64,000 nucleotides of DNA from a bacterium (GCA_905221545.1 CAJNDO010000001.1:62001-126000); one strand, 5' to 3'; positions 47,160 to 57,722 are shown, counted from the first letter of the stretch. Notes: generated by a model from the letters alone, not told the origin. Made by a program: numbers and translations.

Positions 47160-47888
47160 CTAATCTTCAGCGACAAAGCCGTCATTTTCGATAAAGTGGT
47201 GTTCTGTCATTCCTTGGTCTGTAAAAACAATCCCATGAAGGACACCACCATAAACAGCTCCTCCATCCATTCCAATCTTGCCATCTTCTGTAGTCCAAAT
47301 CTCAGCTGTACCACGCTCTTGCTTCAGCAAACCATAAACCGGTGTATGACCAAAGACAATGGTTTTTCCAGTATGATTTTCGGCTTCGTGGAATGGTTTT
47401 CTAAGCCAGACTTTTTTATAATCTGTGGTTTCATGCCAGTCATCCAAGGTCAAATCAATACCCGCATGAACAAAGATATACTTGTCTGTCTCTACTACAA
47501 ATGGCATTTGACGAATAAACTTGACCAAATCTGCTGCTTCAGTAGCAACACGCTTGGCATCTTCTACTCCGTCAACAGGAGCATCCAAGGGACGACCTAG
47601 GATTGAGTTAATGGTTGTATCTCCACCATTGCGACGATAGTGATCATAGCTTTCTTCTGGGTCATCGAGCCAAGTCAAAAACATATACTCGTGGTTTCCT
47701 GACAAAGAGATAGCCCCTTGATTATCCACCAATTCCTTAACTATCTCTAGGACACGACGACTATCCTCACCGCGATCAATCAAATCTCCTAGAAAGAGCA
47801 ACTGGGTTTGACCATCCCAAGTTTTGAGAAGGTCTTCTAGCATCCCAGCTTTTCCGTGAACGTCTCCAATTACATAATAGTTTGTCAT
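47160..47888 (-). CDS. Metallophosphoesterase (PPP-type phosphatase)
   Basis: A 242-residue calcineurin-like phosphoesterase. The metal-site motifs are in order: GDVHGKAG (residue ~8), GDLIDRGEDS and GNHEYM, then GHTPVYG late. These fit bacterial serine/threonine or Ap4A-type phosphatases of the PrpE/ApaH kind; the substrate is unassigned. It is two bases downstream of recN. Confidence 0.88.
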   Translation of the reverse strand: MTNYYVIGDVHGKAGMLEDLLKTWDGQTQLLFLGDLIDRGEDSRRVLEIVKELVDNQGAISLSGNHEYMFLTWLDDPEESYDHYRRNGGDTTINSILGRPLDAPVDGVEDAKRVATEAADLVKFIRQMPFVVETDKYIFVHAGIDLTLDDWHETTDYKKVWLRKPFHEAENHTGKTIVFGHTPVYGLLKQERGTAEIWTTEDGKIGMDGGAVYGGVLHGIVFTDQGMTEHHFIENDGFVAED

Positions 47889-47889
47889 C

Positions 47890-49557
47890 TTATTTCTCCC
47901 TATTTCTCAACAATTCTCTGGCTTGCGTCAGGGCTGCTTCCGTCACATCATCACCTGCCAACATCTTGGCAACTTCCTCCACTCGCTCTTCAACCGTCAA
48001 AAGACGAACAGTCGAAACTGTTGAATGCTCATTGCTAATCTTCTCAATAAAGAATTGATAATCCGCAATCGCAATCACTTGTGGCAAATGGGAAATAGCC
48101 AAAACCTGACCATGCTGACCAATCTTGTGAATCTTTTGTGCAATAGCTTGGGCAACACGACCTGAAACTCCCGTATCCACTTCATCAAAGACAATGCTGG
48201 TCTTACCTTCTTTACGTGAAAAGGCAGACTTGATAGCTAGCATGAGACGGGATAATTCCCCACCAGACGCAACCTTGACCAAGGGTTTAAAGTCTTCGCC
48301 AGGGTTAGTTGAAATGTAAAATTCGACCATTTCATTGCCCTCACGACTGAATTTGCCCTTACTAAAACGAACCTGAAACTGGGCTTTTTCCATATAAAGG
48401 TCTTGAAGTTCTTGTTTAATCTCAGCTTCGAGCTGCTGGGCCAAATCATGACGAGCAGATGCAAGTTGACCAGCCAAATCGACAAGATTCACTTCCAACT
48501 TCTTAAGCTCTGTTTCCATGTCCTCAGACGAAAGGTTATTGCCTGTCAAGAGATTGTATTCTTCTGTAATCTTAGCAAAATAAAGCAAGACATCGTCTAC
48601 AGTCCCACCGTACTTACGAGTAATAGTATGAAGGAGGTCCAAACGATTCTCAACCTGCATGAGACGATTACCGTCAAAATCAAGGTTCTCAATAATAGCT
48701 TCCAGACGCTTGCTAATATCTTCTAAGACATAGTAGGTCTCAGACAGAGAGCTTGAAATTTCACGGTACTCAGGGTCATACTCTTCAACACTTTCCATGT
48801 CATTCATGGCCGAACGAACATTGGCCAGACTTGAAAAGTCTTCATTGTCCAACATGCTGTAGGCATTGGTCAGCGTATCCGCAATATTTTTGTAGTTGAG
48901 AAGTTTCTCTCGTTCTTGGTTGAGAGCCAGGTCTTCTCCAGCCTGCAAGTTTGCAGCCTCAATCTCTGCCATTTGAAATTCCAACATTTCGATACGAGCC
49001 TTGTGTTCCTGTTGGTTTTTCTTTACTTCCAAAACCTGCTTGCGCATTTTTCGATAGGCATCAAAACTCGTCTGATAGGTTTCTTTCAAGTCCCAAAAAG
49101 CTGCGTCGCCAAATTCATCCAGCATCTGGATGTGCAGTTGAGGACGCATTAACTCTTCCTGGTCATGCTGACCATGAATGTCCACAAGATGTTGCCCAAT
49201 AGCACGTAAAACAGACAGATTGACCATCTGGCCATTTACACGGCTAATACTACGACCATTTTGCAGAATTTCCCGACGGATGATAATTTCATCACCCAAT
49301 TCCAAACCTTGCTCATCAAAAATTTCCTGCAAAAGACGACTATTTTCAACTGAGAAAAGCCCCTCAATCTCTGCCTTTGGTGCACCATGACGAATAACAT
49401 CTGTCGTCGCACGAGCTCCCAACATCATATTCATGGCATCAATGATAATCGACTTCCCTGCACCTGTTTCACCAGTCAGGACAGTCATTCCCTTTTCAAA
49501 ATTGAGGGAAATAGCCTCAATAATGGCAAAGTTTTTTATCGAAATTTCAAGTAACAT
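47890..49557 (-). CDS. recN: DNA repair protein RecN
   Basis: A 555-residue SMC-like ATPase for double-strand-break repair. Walker A GETGAGKSII lies near residue 30, two coiled coils flank the middle, and the ABC signature VASGGELSRLML with Walker B TSIVFDEVD is near the C-terminus. It follows argR, a linkage common in Firmicutes (ispA-tlyA-argR-recN), and that order holds here. Confidence 0.96.
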   Translation of the reverse strand: MLLEISIKNFAIIEAISLNFEKGMTVLTGETGAGKSIIIDAMNMMLGARATTDVIRHGAPKAEIEGLFSVENSRLLQEIFDEQGLELGDEIIIRREILQNGRSISRVNGQMVNLSVLRAIGQHLVDIHGQHDQEELMRPQLHIQMLDEFGDAAFWDLKETYQTSFDAYRKMRKQVLEVKKNQQEHKARIEMLEFQMAEIEAANLQAGEDLALNQEREKLLNYKNIADTLTNAYSMLDNEDFSSLANVRSAMNDMESVEEYDPEYREISSSLSETYYVLEDISKRLEAIIENLDFDGNRLMQVENRLDLLHTITRKYGGTVDDVLLYFAKITEEYNLLTGNNLSSEDMETELKKLEVNLVDLAGQLASARHDLAQQLEAEIKQELQDLYMEKAQFQVRFSKGKFSREGNEMVEFYISTNPGEDFKPLVKVASGGELSRLMLAIKSAFSRKEGKTSIVFDEVDTGVSGRVAQAIAQKIHKIGQHGQVLAISHLPQVIAIADYQFFIEKISNEHSTVSTVRLLTVEERVEEVAKMLAGDDVTEAALTQARELLRNREK

Positions 49558-49563
49558 ATAGAC

Positions 49564-49995
49564 CTACCAATTTTTTACTTGTTCAAAGATTTCCTCGGCT
49601 AGACTTTCACTTCTGGCAATAACTAAAATCGAACTATCATCAGCCAAACAGCTAAAAATCTTGTCCGCAAAAGTCTCTGTTAACTGAGCTTTTACAAAAG
49701 CCGTATTTCCTGGAATAACTTGGAGATTGATCATCTTATCCATCAATTCTGCCGATTCGATATTGTCTTCAGCCAGTTGCAAACTTTTTACGATTGATTT
49801 TGGCAATTCATAGACATAGGTGTTGTCTCTCAAAGGAATTTTGACAATACCTAGCTCTTTGATATCTCGTGATACCGTTGCTTGAGTAGCAGTGATACCT
49901 GCTTCTTTCAAATGTTCTACAATTTCTTCTTGCGTACCGATTTGATAATCTGTCACAAATCGTCTAATTTTTTCAAGTCTCTCTTTTTTATTCAT
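49564..49995 (-). CDS. argR: Arginine repressor family regulator
   Basis: A 143-residue ArgR/AhrC-type regulator. The N-terminal winged helix (IGTQEEIVEHLKEAGITATQATVSRDIKELGI) and the C-terminal oligomerisation and arginine-binding domain are complete. It overlaps tlyA by 8 bp and precedes recN by 6 bp. Streptococci carry several paralogues, so its regulon cannot be told from sequence. Confidence 0.93.
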   Translation of the reverse strand: MNKKERLEKIRRFVTDYQIGTQEEIVEHLKEAGITATQATVSRDIKELGIVKIPLRDNTYVYELPKSIVKSLQLAEDNIESAELMDKMINLQVIPGNTAFVKAQLTETFADKIFSCLADDSSILVIARSESLAEEIFEQVKNW

Positions 49996-50803
49996 TTTTA
50001 AATTGACTATGCGCCCTCTCTACTACTTCTTCAATCTCAGCAAGAACCTGATTGCTTGCTGACTCTTCTTTTTTCAAATAAGCTAAAAACTCAATATTTC
50101 CATGACCACCTTGGATAGGAGAAAAATCTAGACCAAGGACTGAAAAGCCTTCCTCTACTGCCATAGCTGTGATAGATTCAAGGACATTCTGATGGACCTT
50201 GGCATCTCTAATAATACCATTTTTCCCGATTTGCTCACGCCCTGCCTCAAACTGGGGCTTAACTAGAGCCACGACCTGACCTTGATCTGCCAAGACTCGG
50301 TGCAAGGCAGGCAAAATCAGACTGAGGGAAATGAAACTCACATCAATACTGGCAAAGCTCGGTTCCTTTTCAAAATCAGTCTTTTCAGCATAGCGGAAAT
50401 TGAACTGCTCCATGCTGACAACACGTGGGTCTTGGCGTAGTTTCCAAGCCAACTGATTGGTACCAACATCAACTGCAAAGACTAACTCAGCACCATTTTG
50501 CAACATGACGTCGGTAAATCCCCCGGTAGAGGCACCGATATCAATCGTTGTCGCCCCGTCCACTGACAACTCAAAGACCTGCAAGGCTTTTTCCAATTTC
50601 AAGCCACCACGGCTAACATACTTGAGTTTCTCACCCTTGAGTTTTAATTCGGTGTCGTCTGGGATTTTCTCTCCTGGTTTGTCAAAACGTTCTCCATTCA
50701 GGACTGCTACGACTAGACCAGCCATGACACCGCGCTTGGCCTGTTCTCGCGTTTCAAACAAGCCCTGTTTATAAGCTAGTACATCCACTCTTTCCTTAGC
50801 CAT
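49988..50803 (-). CDS. tlyA: TlyA-family rRNA methyltransferase / hemolysin-like protein
   Basis: A 271-residue protein. The N-terminal S4 RNA-binding domain (residues ~3-65) is followed by an FtsJ-type methyltransferase domain with the SAM motif IDIGASTGGFTDV. Mycobacterial TlyA 2'-O-methylates rRNA. Older records call these 'hemolysin A'. It overlaps ispA by 8 bp. Confidence 0.93.
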   Translation of the reverse strand: MAKERVDVLAYKQGLFETREQAKRGVMAGLVVAVLNGERFDKPGEKIPDDTELKLKGEKLKYVSRGGLKLEKALQVFELSVDGATTIDIGASTGGFTDVMLQNGAELVFAVDVGTNQLAWKLRQDPRVVSMEQFNFRYAEKTDFEKEPSFASIDVSFISLSLILPALHRVLADQGQVVALVKPQFEAGREQIGKNGIIRDAKVHQNVLESITAMAVEEGFSVLGLDFSPIQGGHGNIEFLAYLKKEESASNQVLAEIEEVVERAHSQFKNE

Positions 50804-51671
50804 TGATTCTCAAACTTTCTACTACACTTACAATCGATTCTATCTCAAAAGGAACCTGCTGGGCAATTTCTTCTAGTTTTGCATTAGCTTGATCCAGAGT
50901 TTGGTTACAAAAGGCAACAGCCTCTTCCAAGCCTAACAAAGCAGGGTAGGTTGACTTTTCTGCCTGCAAGTCCTTTTGCGGTGTCTTGCCGATTTCCTCA
51001 AAACTAGCTGTCACATCAAGCACATCGTCTCTGACTTGAAAGGCAAGTCCAATCAATTCGCCAACATTTTTCAGTTTTGCCTGCATTTCAGGAGCCAATT
51101 CAGCTATAATAGCAGCTGCCTGGAAGGGATAGGCTAGTAACTTCCCAGTTTTATTAGCATGAATAGTCTGGAGTTCTTTCAAGGACAGATGCTGGTGTTC
51201 GCCTTCCATGTCCAAAACCTGCCCTGCTACCATGCCCAGACTTCCTGAAGCAAGAGATAAGTTGGCAATTAAGTCCACCTTGATCTGACTTGGCAAATCT
51301 GCCTGCGCTATCAAGGCATAGGGATCAAGGAATAAAGCATCTCCTGCCAAAATGGCCATTGCTTCGCCAAATTTCTTATGATTGGTCAAACGCCCTCTAC
51401 GATAATCATCATCATCCATGGCAGGAAGATCATCATGAATCAAGCTTCCTGTATGAATCATTTCCAAGGCCGCAGCCACCTGCGCGTGAGCAGGTTTAAT
51501 AGCGACCTGCAAGGCTTCCAGAACTTCTAACAAGAGAAAAGGCCGAATACGCTTGCCACCAGCATGAATGGAATAGAGAACAGACTCTCGCAAACTAGAA
51601 GCAAACTGCTGGTCTCCATAAAAATTTTCCAAAGCCGACTCGACAAGAGCTAATTTTTCTTGCTTCTTCAT
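50796..51671 (-). CDS. ispA: Polyprenyl (farnesyl) diphosphate synthase
   Basis: A 291-residue trans-prenyltransferase making farnesyl (or geranylgeranyl) diphosphate. The first Asp-rich motif is in [15 protein letters not shown] and the second in QVRDDVLD. It overlaps xseB by 4 bp, continuing the tight xseA-xseB-ispA-tlyA-argR-recN cluster. Confidence 0.95.
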   Translation of the reverse strand: MKKQEKLALVESALENFYGDQQFASSLRESVLYSIHAGGKRIRPFLLLEVLEALQVAIKPAHAQVAAALEMIHTGSLIHDDLPAMDDDDYRRGRLTNHKKFGEAMAILAGDALFLDPYALIAQADLPSQIKVDLIANLSLASGSLGMVAGQVLDMEGEHQHLSLKELQTIHANKTGKLLAYPFQAAAIIAELAPEMQAKLKNVGELIGLAFQVRDDVLDVTASFEEIGKTPQKDLQAEKSTYPALLGLEEAVAFCNQTLDQANAKLEEIAQQVPFEIESIVSVVESLRING

Positions 51672-51880
51672 TCAAAATCACTTTCTGTTCCGTCTTCTTG
51701 CATGACCTTGACCAAGGTCTTTTCAGCCTTGTCCAGCGTCGCTTGAAGCTCTTTTGACAAGAGCATGCCCTTTTGAAAGGCCGCAATCGCATCTTCTAAA
51801 GCAATTTCACCATTTTCCAAACTTTGGACAATGGTCTCCAGTTCTGCTAGATTTTCCTCAAATTTCTTTTGTTTTGACAT
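51668..51880 (-). CDS. xseB: Exodeoxyribonuclease VII small subunit
   Basis: A 70-residue two-helix protein ([24 protein letters not shown] motif) that binds XseA. It overlaps xseA by 23 bp and ispA by 4 bp. Confidence 0.95.
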   Translation of the reverse strand: MSKQKKFEENLAELETIVQSLENGEIALEDAIAAFQKGMLLSKELQATLDKAEKTLVKVMQEDGTESDFE

Positions 51881-53198
51881 CTTTAACCTCTAATTCTACT
51901 TGACCATCTCGCATCAAAATCGTTACTTGGTCTTTCTTCTTCAAATTCTCAACAGAATCGATCACTGACTCTTCTTTTTTAACAATTGCATAGCCACGCG
52001 CCACGATACGACTGGTATCCAACATCAGTAAGGCTTCTGATAATCTCTTGACCTCCGCAACCTTGGTATCATAAACTAGTGCCATTTGGCTACGTAGGAG
52101 CTTATCCAACTGACCCAGGTGGTCTTGATAGCGTTGGATTTTGGTCACAGGTGATAATTGCACCAGTTGATGTGTTCTTACTTGTACTAGTTGTTTGTTA
52201 TCGGAAATCTGTGTTCGCAAACTTTGTTTTAAACGCAGTTGCAATTGATCCAAGCGTTGCAAATAACCGTCATACAAGCGCTCTGGTTGTCTAAAGATAA
52301 CAGACTGACTGCATTTTTTCAAAGCTTCTTGTTTCTTAGATAAGACATTTCGGACTGCCGTTGCCATCCGTTTTTCCTGATTTTGCAAATGAGCTAATAG
52401 ATCCAACTTGGTCACAGGTGTTGCTAGTTCAGCAGCAGCTGTTGGCGTTGCAGCCCGTCTATCTGCCACAAAATCCGCCAAGGTCACATCTGTCTCATGC
52501 CCCACACTAGAAATAATTGGCAAACGAGATTCAAAAATAGCTCGTACCACAATTTCTTCGTTAAAGGCCCAGAGATCCTCGATGGAACCACCACCACGAC
52601 CAATAATGAGCAAGTCCAAATCGTCACGTTGATTGGCACGCGCAATATTTCGAGCAATTTCCTCCGCAGAACCCTCACCTTGTACCTTGGTCGGATAGAG
52701 AAGAATGTCGACACCCGGAAAGCGCCTGCTGACGGTCGTGATAATATCTCGAATAACGGCTCCACTACGGCTGGTCACCACACCAATCCTCTTAGAAAAT
52801 TGGGGAAGAGGTTGCTTGAACCGTTCTTGAAACAGGCCTTCTTCTGTCAATTTTTTCTTGAGTTGTTCAAACTGAATCGCAAGCACCCCAACCCCATCAG
52901 GCTCAGCCTTTTCAATGATGATGGAGTAGCTACCACTCGGCTCATAAACCTGCACGCGCCCAATCACATTGATCTTCATTCCTTCTTCCAGGTCAAAGCC
53001 TAATTTCTGATAAATCCCAGACCAGATGGTCGCTTGAATGACTGCATGGTCATCCTTTAGGGAGAAATATTGGTGAGTAGGTCTTTTACGAAAGTTGGAA
53101 ACTTGGCCAGTTAAATAGACCCGTTCCAAGTAAGGGTCTTTATCGAATTTCATTTTCAGATACTTGGTCAAAGTTGTTACCGATAAATACTTTTCCAT
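51858..53198 (-). CDS. xseA: Exodeoxyribonuclease VII large subunit
   Basis: A 446-residue nuclease subunit. The N-terminal OB fold is at residues ~1-95, the catalytic domain has [16 protein letters not shown] and [26 protein letters not shown], and a coiled-coil tail follows. Start at the ATG 53198 with AGGTGG upstream; a GTG two codons earlier lies inside the ribosome site. It leads the repair/isoprenoid operon. Confidence 0.95.
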   Translation of the reverse strand: MEKYLSVTTLTKYLKMKFDKDPYLERVYLTGQVSNFRKRPTHQYFSLKDDHAVIQATIWSGIYQKLGFDLEEGMKINVIGRVQVYEPSGSYSIIIEKAEPDGVGVLAIQFEQLKKKLTEEGLFQERFKQPLPQFSKRIGVVTSRSGAVIRDIITTVSRRFPGVDILLYPTKVQGEGSAEEIARNIARANQRDDLDLLIIGRGGGSIEDLWAFNEEIVVRAIFESRLPIISSVGHETDVTLADFVADRRAATPTAAAELATPVTKLDLLAHLQNQEKRMATAVRNVLSKKQEALKKCSQSVIFRQPERLYDGYLQRLDQLQLRLKQSLRTQISDNKQLVQVRTHQLVQLSPVTKIQRYQDHLGQLDKLLRSQMALVYDTKVAEVKRLSEALLMLDTSRIVARGYAIVKKEESVIDSVENLKKKDQVTILMRDGQVELEVKDVKTKEI

Positions 53199-53296
53199 CT
53201 CCACCTACTATTCATTTCCTTGCTCTTTCATGGGTATTATTATACCAAAAATATGCCTAAAAATCTTCATTTATGTACCATTATAAGGGAAAAATA

Positions 53297-53317
53297 GAAA
53301 AAGGAGGCAAGGCCTCC
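53297..53317 (-). terminator. udk terminator
   Basis: GGAGGC-CTT-GCCTCC on the minus strand followed by TTTTTC, just after udk. Confidence 0.8.
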
Positions 53318-53325
53318 ACATTTGA

Positions 53326-53964
53326 TTATTTACTGTCTCGAGCTTCCTCCAAAATCTTTTCGATCTTGGTGGTCAACAGGTCGATAGCAACGGTATTGCT
53401 AACCCCTTCAGGAATGACGATATCAGCATAACGCTTGGTTGGTTCGATAAACTGGTGGTACATGGGTTTAACCACGCCTAAGTACTGGTCAATAACGCTA
53501 TCAAGACTACGGCCACGCTCTTCCATATCACGCTTGATCCGACGAATAATGCGCACATCATCATCCGTATCCACAAAAATCTTGATATCCATCAAATCGC
53601 GCAGGCGCTTATCCTCTAAGACCAAAATCCCCTCAACGATAAAGACATCTTGAGGCTCCTGACGATAGGTCTTGCTGCTTCGTGTATGCTCTGTATAGTC
53701 ATAAGTCGGAATGTCCACTGGACGCCCTGCCAACAATTCCTTAATCTGCTCGATCATCAAGTCTGTATCAAAGGCAAAAGGATGGTCATAGTTGGTTTTG
53801 ACACGCTCTTCAAAGGTCAAATGAGACTGATCCTTGTAGTACGAATCATGCTCAATCATGGAAATCTTTTCATCAGGGAAATGCGATAAAATGGCTCTTG
53901 AAACACTGGTCTTTCCTCCACCAGAACCACCTGTCACTCCGATAATGATTGGTCTATTTTGCAT
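53326..53964 (-). CDS. udk: Uridine kinase
   Basis: A 212-residue uridine/cytidine kinase of the salvage pathway. The P-loop is [12 protein letters not shown] (residues ~9-20), with [16 protein letters not shown] and [18 protein letters not shown] following. Standard length. A stand-alone gene, 111 bp downstream of truB. Confidence 0.96.
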   Translation of the reverse strand: MQNRPIIIGVTGGSGGGKTSVSRAILSHFPDEKISMIEHDSYYKDQSHLTFEERVKTNYDHPFAFDTDLMIEQIKELLAGRPVDIPTYDYTEHTRSSKTYRQEPQDVFIVEGILVLEDKRLRDLMDIKIFVDTDDDVRIIRRIKRDMEERGRSLDSVIDQYLGVVKPMYHQFIEPTKRYADIVIPEGVSNTVAIDLLTTKIEKILEEARDSK

Positions 53965-54075
53965 GCTATCCTCCGTTTTTTTATCCGTCGTCTATTCTAT
54001 CACATTTTTTGCAAAATTTATAGTCTGATTTGGATAGTTTAAGGGAAACATTTCCAATCCCTACACCCAGTTAGA

Positions 54076-54954
54076 CTAGCTAAAAACCTTCCTTGGCTTA
54101 TAGAGATTATCCCGTTTTTCTAAAATTGCTAGCAATGTATCGCCTTCAAAGGCAGCCAGTTCTTTGTCTGTTTGGTCTAGCTCGATAAAGCGACCAAAGC
54201 GCACTTCTGTAGCCTCTTCTGGACTTAGGAAAACCTTGACGAGGTCCCCTGTCCCAATCTCTAGAGGATGGAGAAAGTCAAGCTGACCATCCTCCACTTT
54301 TGCAGCAATTTCTTCCAAGGTAAGAGCATCCTCCAGTTTTAAACCTGCCGCACTGGTCCGTGTCAGATGTGACATATGGGCAGCATAACCAAGCTTCTCT
54401 CCCAAGTCAACTGACAAGGTACGGATGTAAGTCCCCTTACTACATTTAACACGAAAAGTAAAGCGTGCAAGTTCGCCATCATAAGAAATCGGACTTGTTC
54501 GCTCAAATTGATAAATGGTCACCTGACGTTCTGGACGTTCCACTTCCTGACCAGCACGCGCATACTCATAGAGCTTACGACCATTGACCTTGACTGCCGA
54601 ATACATAGGCGGAATCTGAATAATAGGTCCTGTCAGACTAGCGATTGCTTCATCAACAAGCTTTTCATCCAAGTGCGATAAAACAGGTGTCTCTGCGACC
54701 ACTTCCCCACTGGCATCCTCAGTCGTCGTGGAATAGCCCAGAGTGATTTCCCCCTCATAGACCTTACCCTCGTCCTGCATAAACTCGACCATGCGTGTCG
54801 CCTTGCCAACCGCAATAGGCAGAACTCCCACTACATCCGGATCCAAGGTCCCACCATGTCCAATTTTCTTAGTTCCTAAAATCTTACGCAGTTTAAAAAC
54901 CGCATCATGCGAGGTCATCCCCGCTTCTTTTTTTAAGTTAATAATACCGTTCAT
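54076..54954 (-). CDS. truB: tRNA pseudouridine-55 synthase
   Basis: A 292-residue pseudouridine synthase. Catalytic Asp38 lies in [13 protein letters not shown] and [17 protein letters not shown] matches the family. The ATG at 54954 ([15 protein letters not shown]) gives the usual length; the frame continues eight codons upstream without a ribosome site. Confidence 0.95.
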   Translation of the reverse strand: MNGIINLKKEAGMTSHDAVFKLRKILGTKKIGHGGTLDPDVVGVLPIAVGKATRMVEFMQDEGKVYEGEITLGYSTTTEDASGEVVAETPVLSHLDEKLVDEAIASLTGPIIQIPPMYSAVKVNGRKLYEYARAGQEVERPERQVTIYQFERTSPISYDGELARFTFRVKCSKGTYIRTLSVDLGEKLGYAAHMSHLTRTSAAGLKLEDALTLEEIAAKVEDGQLDFLHPLEIGTGDLVKVFLSPEEATEVRFGRFIELDQTDKELAAFEGDTLLAILEKRDNLYKPRKVFS

Positions 54955-55064
54955 GTGTTGCTTTCTGATTTCATTCATGAAATATCTTCTTCAAGAATTG
55001 TAATGTAATTATCTTTTGTAACAAAAGATTTGCTGCTTTTCTTCTAGTGATGGATATACCTCGT

Positions 55065-55442
55065 TTATTTCCTTCTCCCGTTTTCATCAAAGTTTTTCTT
55101 CAATGCAATCTCTGTTGAAATCATCGCGCCAACTAAAGGGATTGTCTGAATCATCGTGATAATAAAGCCAACAGTACTCATTGTCTCCGTTCCCTTTTCA
55201 AAAACAATGGCCATGGCAATCACGGAGAGAGGTGCTGAAAGTAGTCCGCAAAGATACCATACTTTCCCAAAATATTGATTCGCAAACTTCCATGTTTCTT
55301 CATTCCTCATGGACCTTTTTGTTCGGTATCCGAATACATAATTGATTTCTTTCGGTGTTCTCCTGAAAAATAGCCAGCCAAATAAAAGCATAGTTAACGG
55401 AATAAGTAAAACTACGATTAGCATGAATATCCTAAATCCCAT
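55065..55442 (-). CDS. SdpI-family membrane protein
   Basis: A 125-residue protein with three hydrophobic segments (~5-27, ~59-80, ~90-110) and the SdpI/YhfL motif FGYRTKRSMRNEETWKFAN between the first two. In Bacillus, SdpI is the immunity protein against the toxin SdpC; most homologues have no known toxin. Its start abuts the stop of the 48-codon frame upstream (TAA-ATG), showing tight coupling to whatever that frame belongs to. Confidence 0.85.
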   Translation of the reverse strand: MGFRIFMLIVVLLIPLTMLLFGWLFFRRTPKEINYVFGYRTKRSMRNEETWKFANQYFGKVWYLCGLLSAPLSVIAMAIVFEKGTETMSTVGFIITMIQTIPLVGAMISTEIALKKNFDENGRRK

Positions 55443-55589
55443 TTAAATTCCCTCCATTACTTTTACCTCTAAATGATAGATTCCGATCATGTCAGCAATC
55501 TGCTTGTCTTTTTGATCGATTTGATCCACTAGTTGAGTACGTTCACGCTCAAAATCATCGCGCAATTGCTCAATTTGACTTTGTAGCAT
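55443..55589 (-). pseudogene. 48-codon coiled-coil tail, out-of-frame end of the HNH gene
   Basis: The frame reads from an ATG overlapping a run of seven T (plus strand 55589-55595) to TAA at 55443-55445. It encodes an uninterrupted heptad-like coiled coil (QSQIEQLRDDFERERTQLV...QKDKQIADM). It has no ribosome site of its own and overlaps the 303-residue gene in another frame. One extra A in the A7 run would fuse it to that protein after Arg-Val-Lys-Lys. It is either the natural C-terminus lost by frameshift or a remnant of an older gene upstream of sdpI. Confidence 0.55.
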
Positions 55590-56440
55590 TTTTTTACACG
55601 TGCGCTAGAACGTGCTATCCTATCAAATACATTTCTTACAAATCGCCCATTTGCATTTTTATTTTCAGGATTGTTACTATGTAATTCTAAATATTTTTTT
55701 AATGTTTCTTTTGCAGAATCATGCAAAATGTATTTATCATTTAATTTTTTTTCGTTTATAGCTTTAAGATTTCGTTTTTCGGAATCTGAAATATCCTTCT
55801 TGTCAATTTTTTTATTAGCTCTTTCAACTTGTTCTTTTAGATTTTTTTCTCTTACTTCTCTATCCTTTATATACTCGCTGTTAGATTTTGCACCTTTACT
55901 TTTATTAAGCGATTCATTAGTTGCTGCTAAATTTTCCTTTTTGTTTGCTAAATCTGCAGTATCTATATCAGCAATCTTTCTCCAAGAATTTTCAAAAATT
56001 TGTTTACGTGCTACAACGTGATCCAAATTTGCGTTTTCATTTAATTTTAAAGTTTTTCCAGTACATTCATCCTTTAAATTTCCAGATTTTTGCTTTTCTT
56101 TCATAGGATTCTTTGCATCAGTATACCTTTTATCTTTCATTATTTTAGCACCCTCTTCTTTTGTATAACCATTAGGATGTTTATCGTTATACTGCTTAAG
56201 AAGCGTGTCACTTGTCATATCTAAACCAATTTGATTCGCAAATTGATCCCAGATTTCATCTAAAATAACATCTCCTAATTTATCTGGTGAACTAATTTCT
56301 TTACATTCTAGTTCTAATTTTTCGAGATTAGAAAACTCCATTGTAAATTGCTGATCCAATAGTTCTTCTAATTCGTCATAGTTTATATTTTTAGACTCAT
56401 CTACTTCTTCAGTACCCAATACTAATAATTCATTTTCCAC
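55529..56440 (-). CDS. HNH-endonuclease-like protein, C-terminus probably frameshifted
   Basis: A 303-residue lysine- and asparagine-rich protein. The central region has an HNH-type pattern: Asp140-His141 (NLDHVVARKQIFEN), then Asn170, Asn175 and NKSKG at 179-183 (KENLAATNESLNKSKG). The N-terminal ~110 residues are acidic and helical. The last ~24 residues after IARSSARVKK look like out-of-frame coding. The alternative frame continues with a convincing coiled coil, so the true C-terminus may be the 55443-55589 frame. It lies 7 bp downstream of the DUF2130 gene and is AT-richer than its neighbours. The nuclease call rests on motif pattern only. Confidence 0.65.
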   Translation of the reverse strand: MENELLVLGTEEVDESKNINYDELEELLDQQFTMEFSNLEKLELECKEISSPDKLGDVILDEIWDQFANQIGLDMTSDTLLKQYNDKHPNGYTKEEGAKIMKDKRYTDAKNPMKEKQKSGNLKDECTGKTLKLNENANLDHVVARKQIFENSWRKIADIDTADLANKKENLAATNESLNKSKGAKSNSEYIKDREVREKNLKEQVERANKKIDKKDISDSEKRNLKAINEKKLNDKYILHDSAKETLKKYLELHSNNPENKNANGRFVRNVFDRIARSSARVKKCYKVKLSNCAMILSVNVLN

Positions 56441-56447
56441 TGCTTTT

Positions 56448-57722
56448 TCACTCTCCCTTCAGTGCTTCAAATTTCGCTTTCATGGTAGGATTTTTTCGAG
56501 TTAATTTTTTTACTGAAACGTCTTCCAACTTGTTATTTGCAAGACGAAGTTGGTTTTCAGATGTGGTTAGGAATTTCTTGACCTCTTCCATGCGTTTGAT
56601 GGCCTTGTCGATTTCATCGATAGCTTTACCAAAGTTAGTCGAAGCTGAATTGTAGTTCTTGGCAAAAGCTAATTTAAAGGCATCCAAGTCTTCCTCAAAA
56701 TGCGTAATATCAATATTTTGCTCCCGAACCAAGGCCAACTCTTGCTTGTATTTCAAAGAATTAAGAGCCGCATTTCGCAAAAGACCAATCAACTGGATAA
56801 AGAATTGAGGGCGAACAACATACATCTTTTCATACTCGTGGCTGACGTCAACAATCCCTGTGTTAAAGTAGTCGTTATCTGCCTCAAGCATAGTCACCAG
56901 AACGGCATATTCGCAATTCTTTTCACGACGGTCCTTGTCCAATTCCTTGTAAAAATCCGCATTCTTGTGCTTCTTCTCAGTCCCATCCGCTTCATTTTTC
57001 ATCTCAAACATGATGGAAATGATTTCTACTCCATTTTCATCACTCTCACGGAAGATAAAGTCTCCTTTGGAACCACGCGCAGAGACCTTGTTATCCTTCT
57101 CAAAGTAAGCATTTGGAAAGGCAAAACTGCGGACCTTGTTAAACTCACTCTCTGCATACTGTTCCAGACTTTCCCCGATTGCTTTTGTAGATTGTTGAGC
57201 CTTGAAATTCTTGTAAAATTCGACTTGTTCACTGGCTGCTTTAAGCTGGGCTTCGTAGTTTTTCTTAACTGAAGCAAGAGAAAGCTCATTTTCCTTTTCT
57301 TGCAAGAGGAGCTGATTTTTGACCTGATCCCGTTCTTTTTCTAGATCAGAAAGGGTCTTTTGCAGTTGATTTTCATGCTCCAAACGCAAGGTGGCCAATT
57401 GGTTTTCCAAGGCCTGTACTTCCTTGTCCTTAGCCAAGAGAGCCTGATGGCTGGTCTGTTCAACCTCTTTCTTGGCCAACTCTTTCTCTGTATCAAAGTT
57501 TTGAATTTGACTCTGCAATTGTGCGATTTCTTGGTCTTTTTGAGCTAGTTTAGACTGTTGTTCATTCATGGCCTTTTGCTCAGCCAAGGCCAGTTCCTGC
57601 TTCATTCGATCGTGCAATTCCTTATCAAACTCAGCAGTTCTCACTTGGGACAAAAGTTCGGCATACTGACTTTCGTTTACTGTAAAGACTTCCCCACAGT
57701 TAGGGCATTTGATTTCGTTCAT
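56448..57722 (-). CDS. DUF2130 protein: zinc ribbon, coiled coil, nuclease-like core
   Basis: A 424-residue protein. Residues 1-20 hold a Cys-Pro-Asn-Cys-Gly half ribbon. Residues ~30-175 are a long Gln/Glu/Lys coiled coil. Residues ~180-330 are the DUF2130 core, where GSKGDFIFRE...IMFEMKNE resembles the D...E-x-K signature of PD-(D/E)XK nucleases. A C-terminal helical part follows. The family is widespread and uncharacterised. Co-transcription with an HNH-like gene (7-bp gap) makes a nucleic-acid-processing pair plausible. Confidence 0.8.
   Translation of the reverse strand: MNEIKCPNCGEVFTVNESQYAELLSQVRTAEFDKELHDRMKQELALAEQKAMNEQQSKLAQKDQEIAQLQSQIQNFDTEKELAKKEVEQTSHQALLAKDKEVQALENQLATLRLEHENQLQKTLSDLEKERDQVKNQLLLQEKENELSLASVKKNYEAQLKAASEQVEFYKNFKAQQSTKAIGESLEQYAESEFNKVRSFAFPNAYFEKDNKVSARGSKGDFIFRESDENGVEIISIMFEMKNEADGTEKKHKNADFYKELDKDRREKNCEYAVLVTMLEADNDYFNTGIVDVSHEYEKMYVVRPQFFIQLIGLLRNAALNSLKYKQELALVREQNIDITHFEEDLDAFKLAFAKNYNSASTNFGKAIDEIDKAIKRMEEVKKFLTTSENQLRLANNKLEDVSVKKLTRKNPTMKAKFEALKGE

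Noticed and set aside
55443..55589. 48-codon frame as an independent small gene
   Set aside because: No ribosome site, start inside a homopolymer and inside another gene; a frameshifted tail explains it better.
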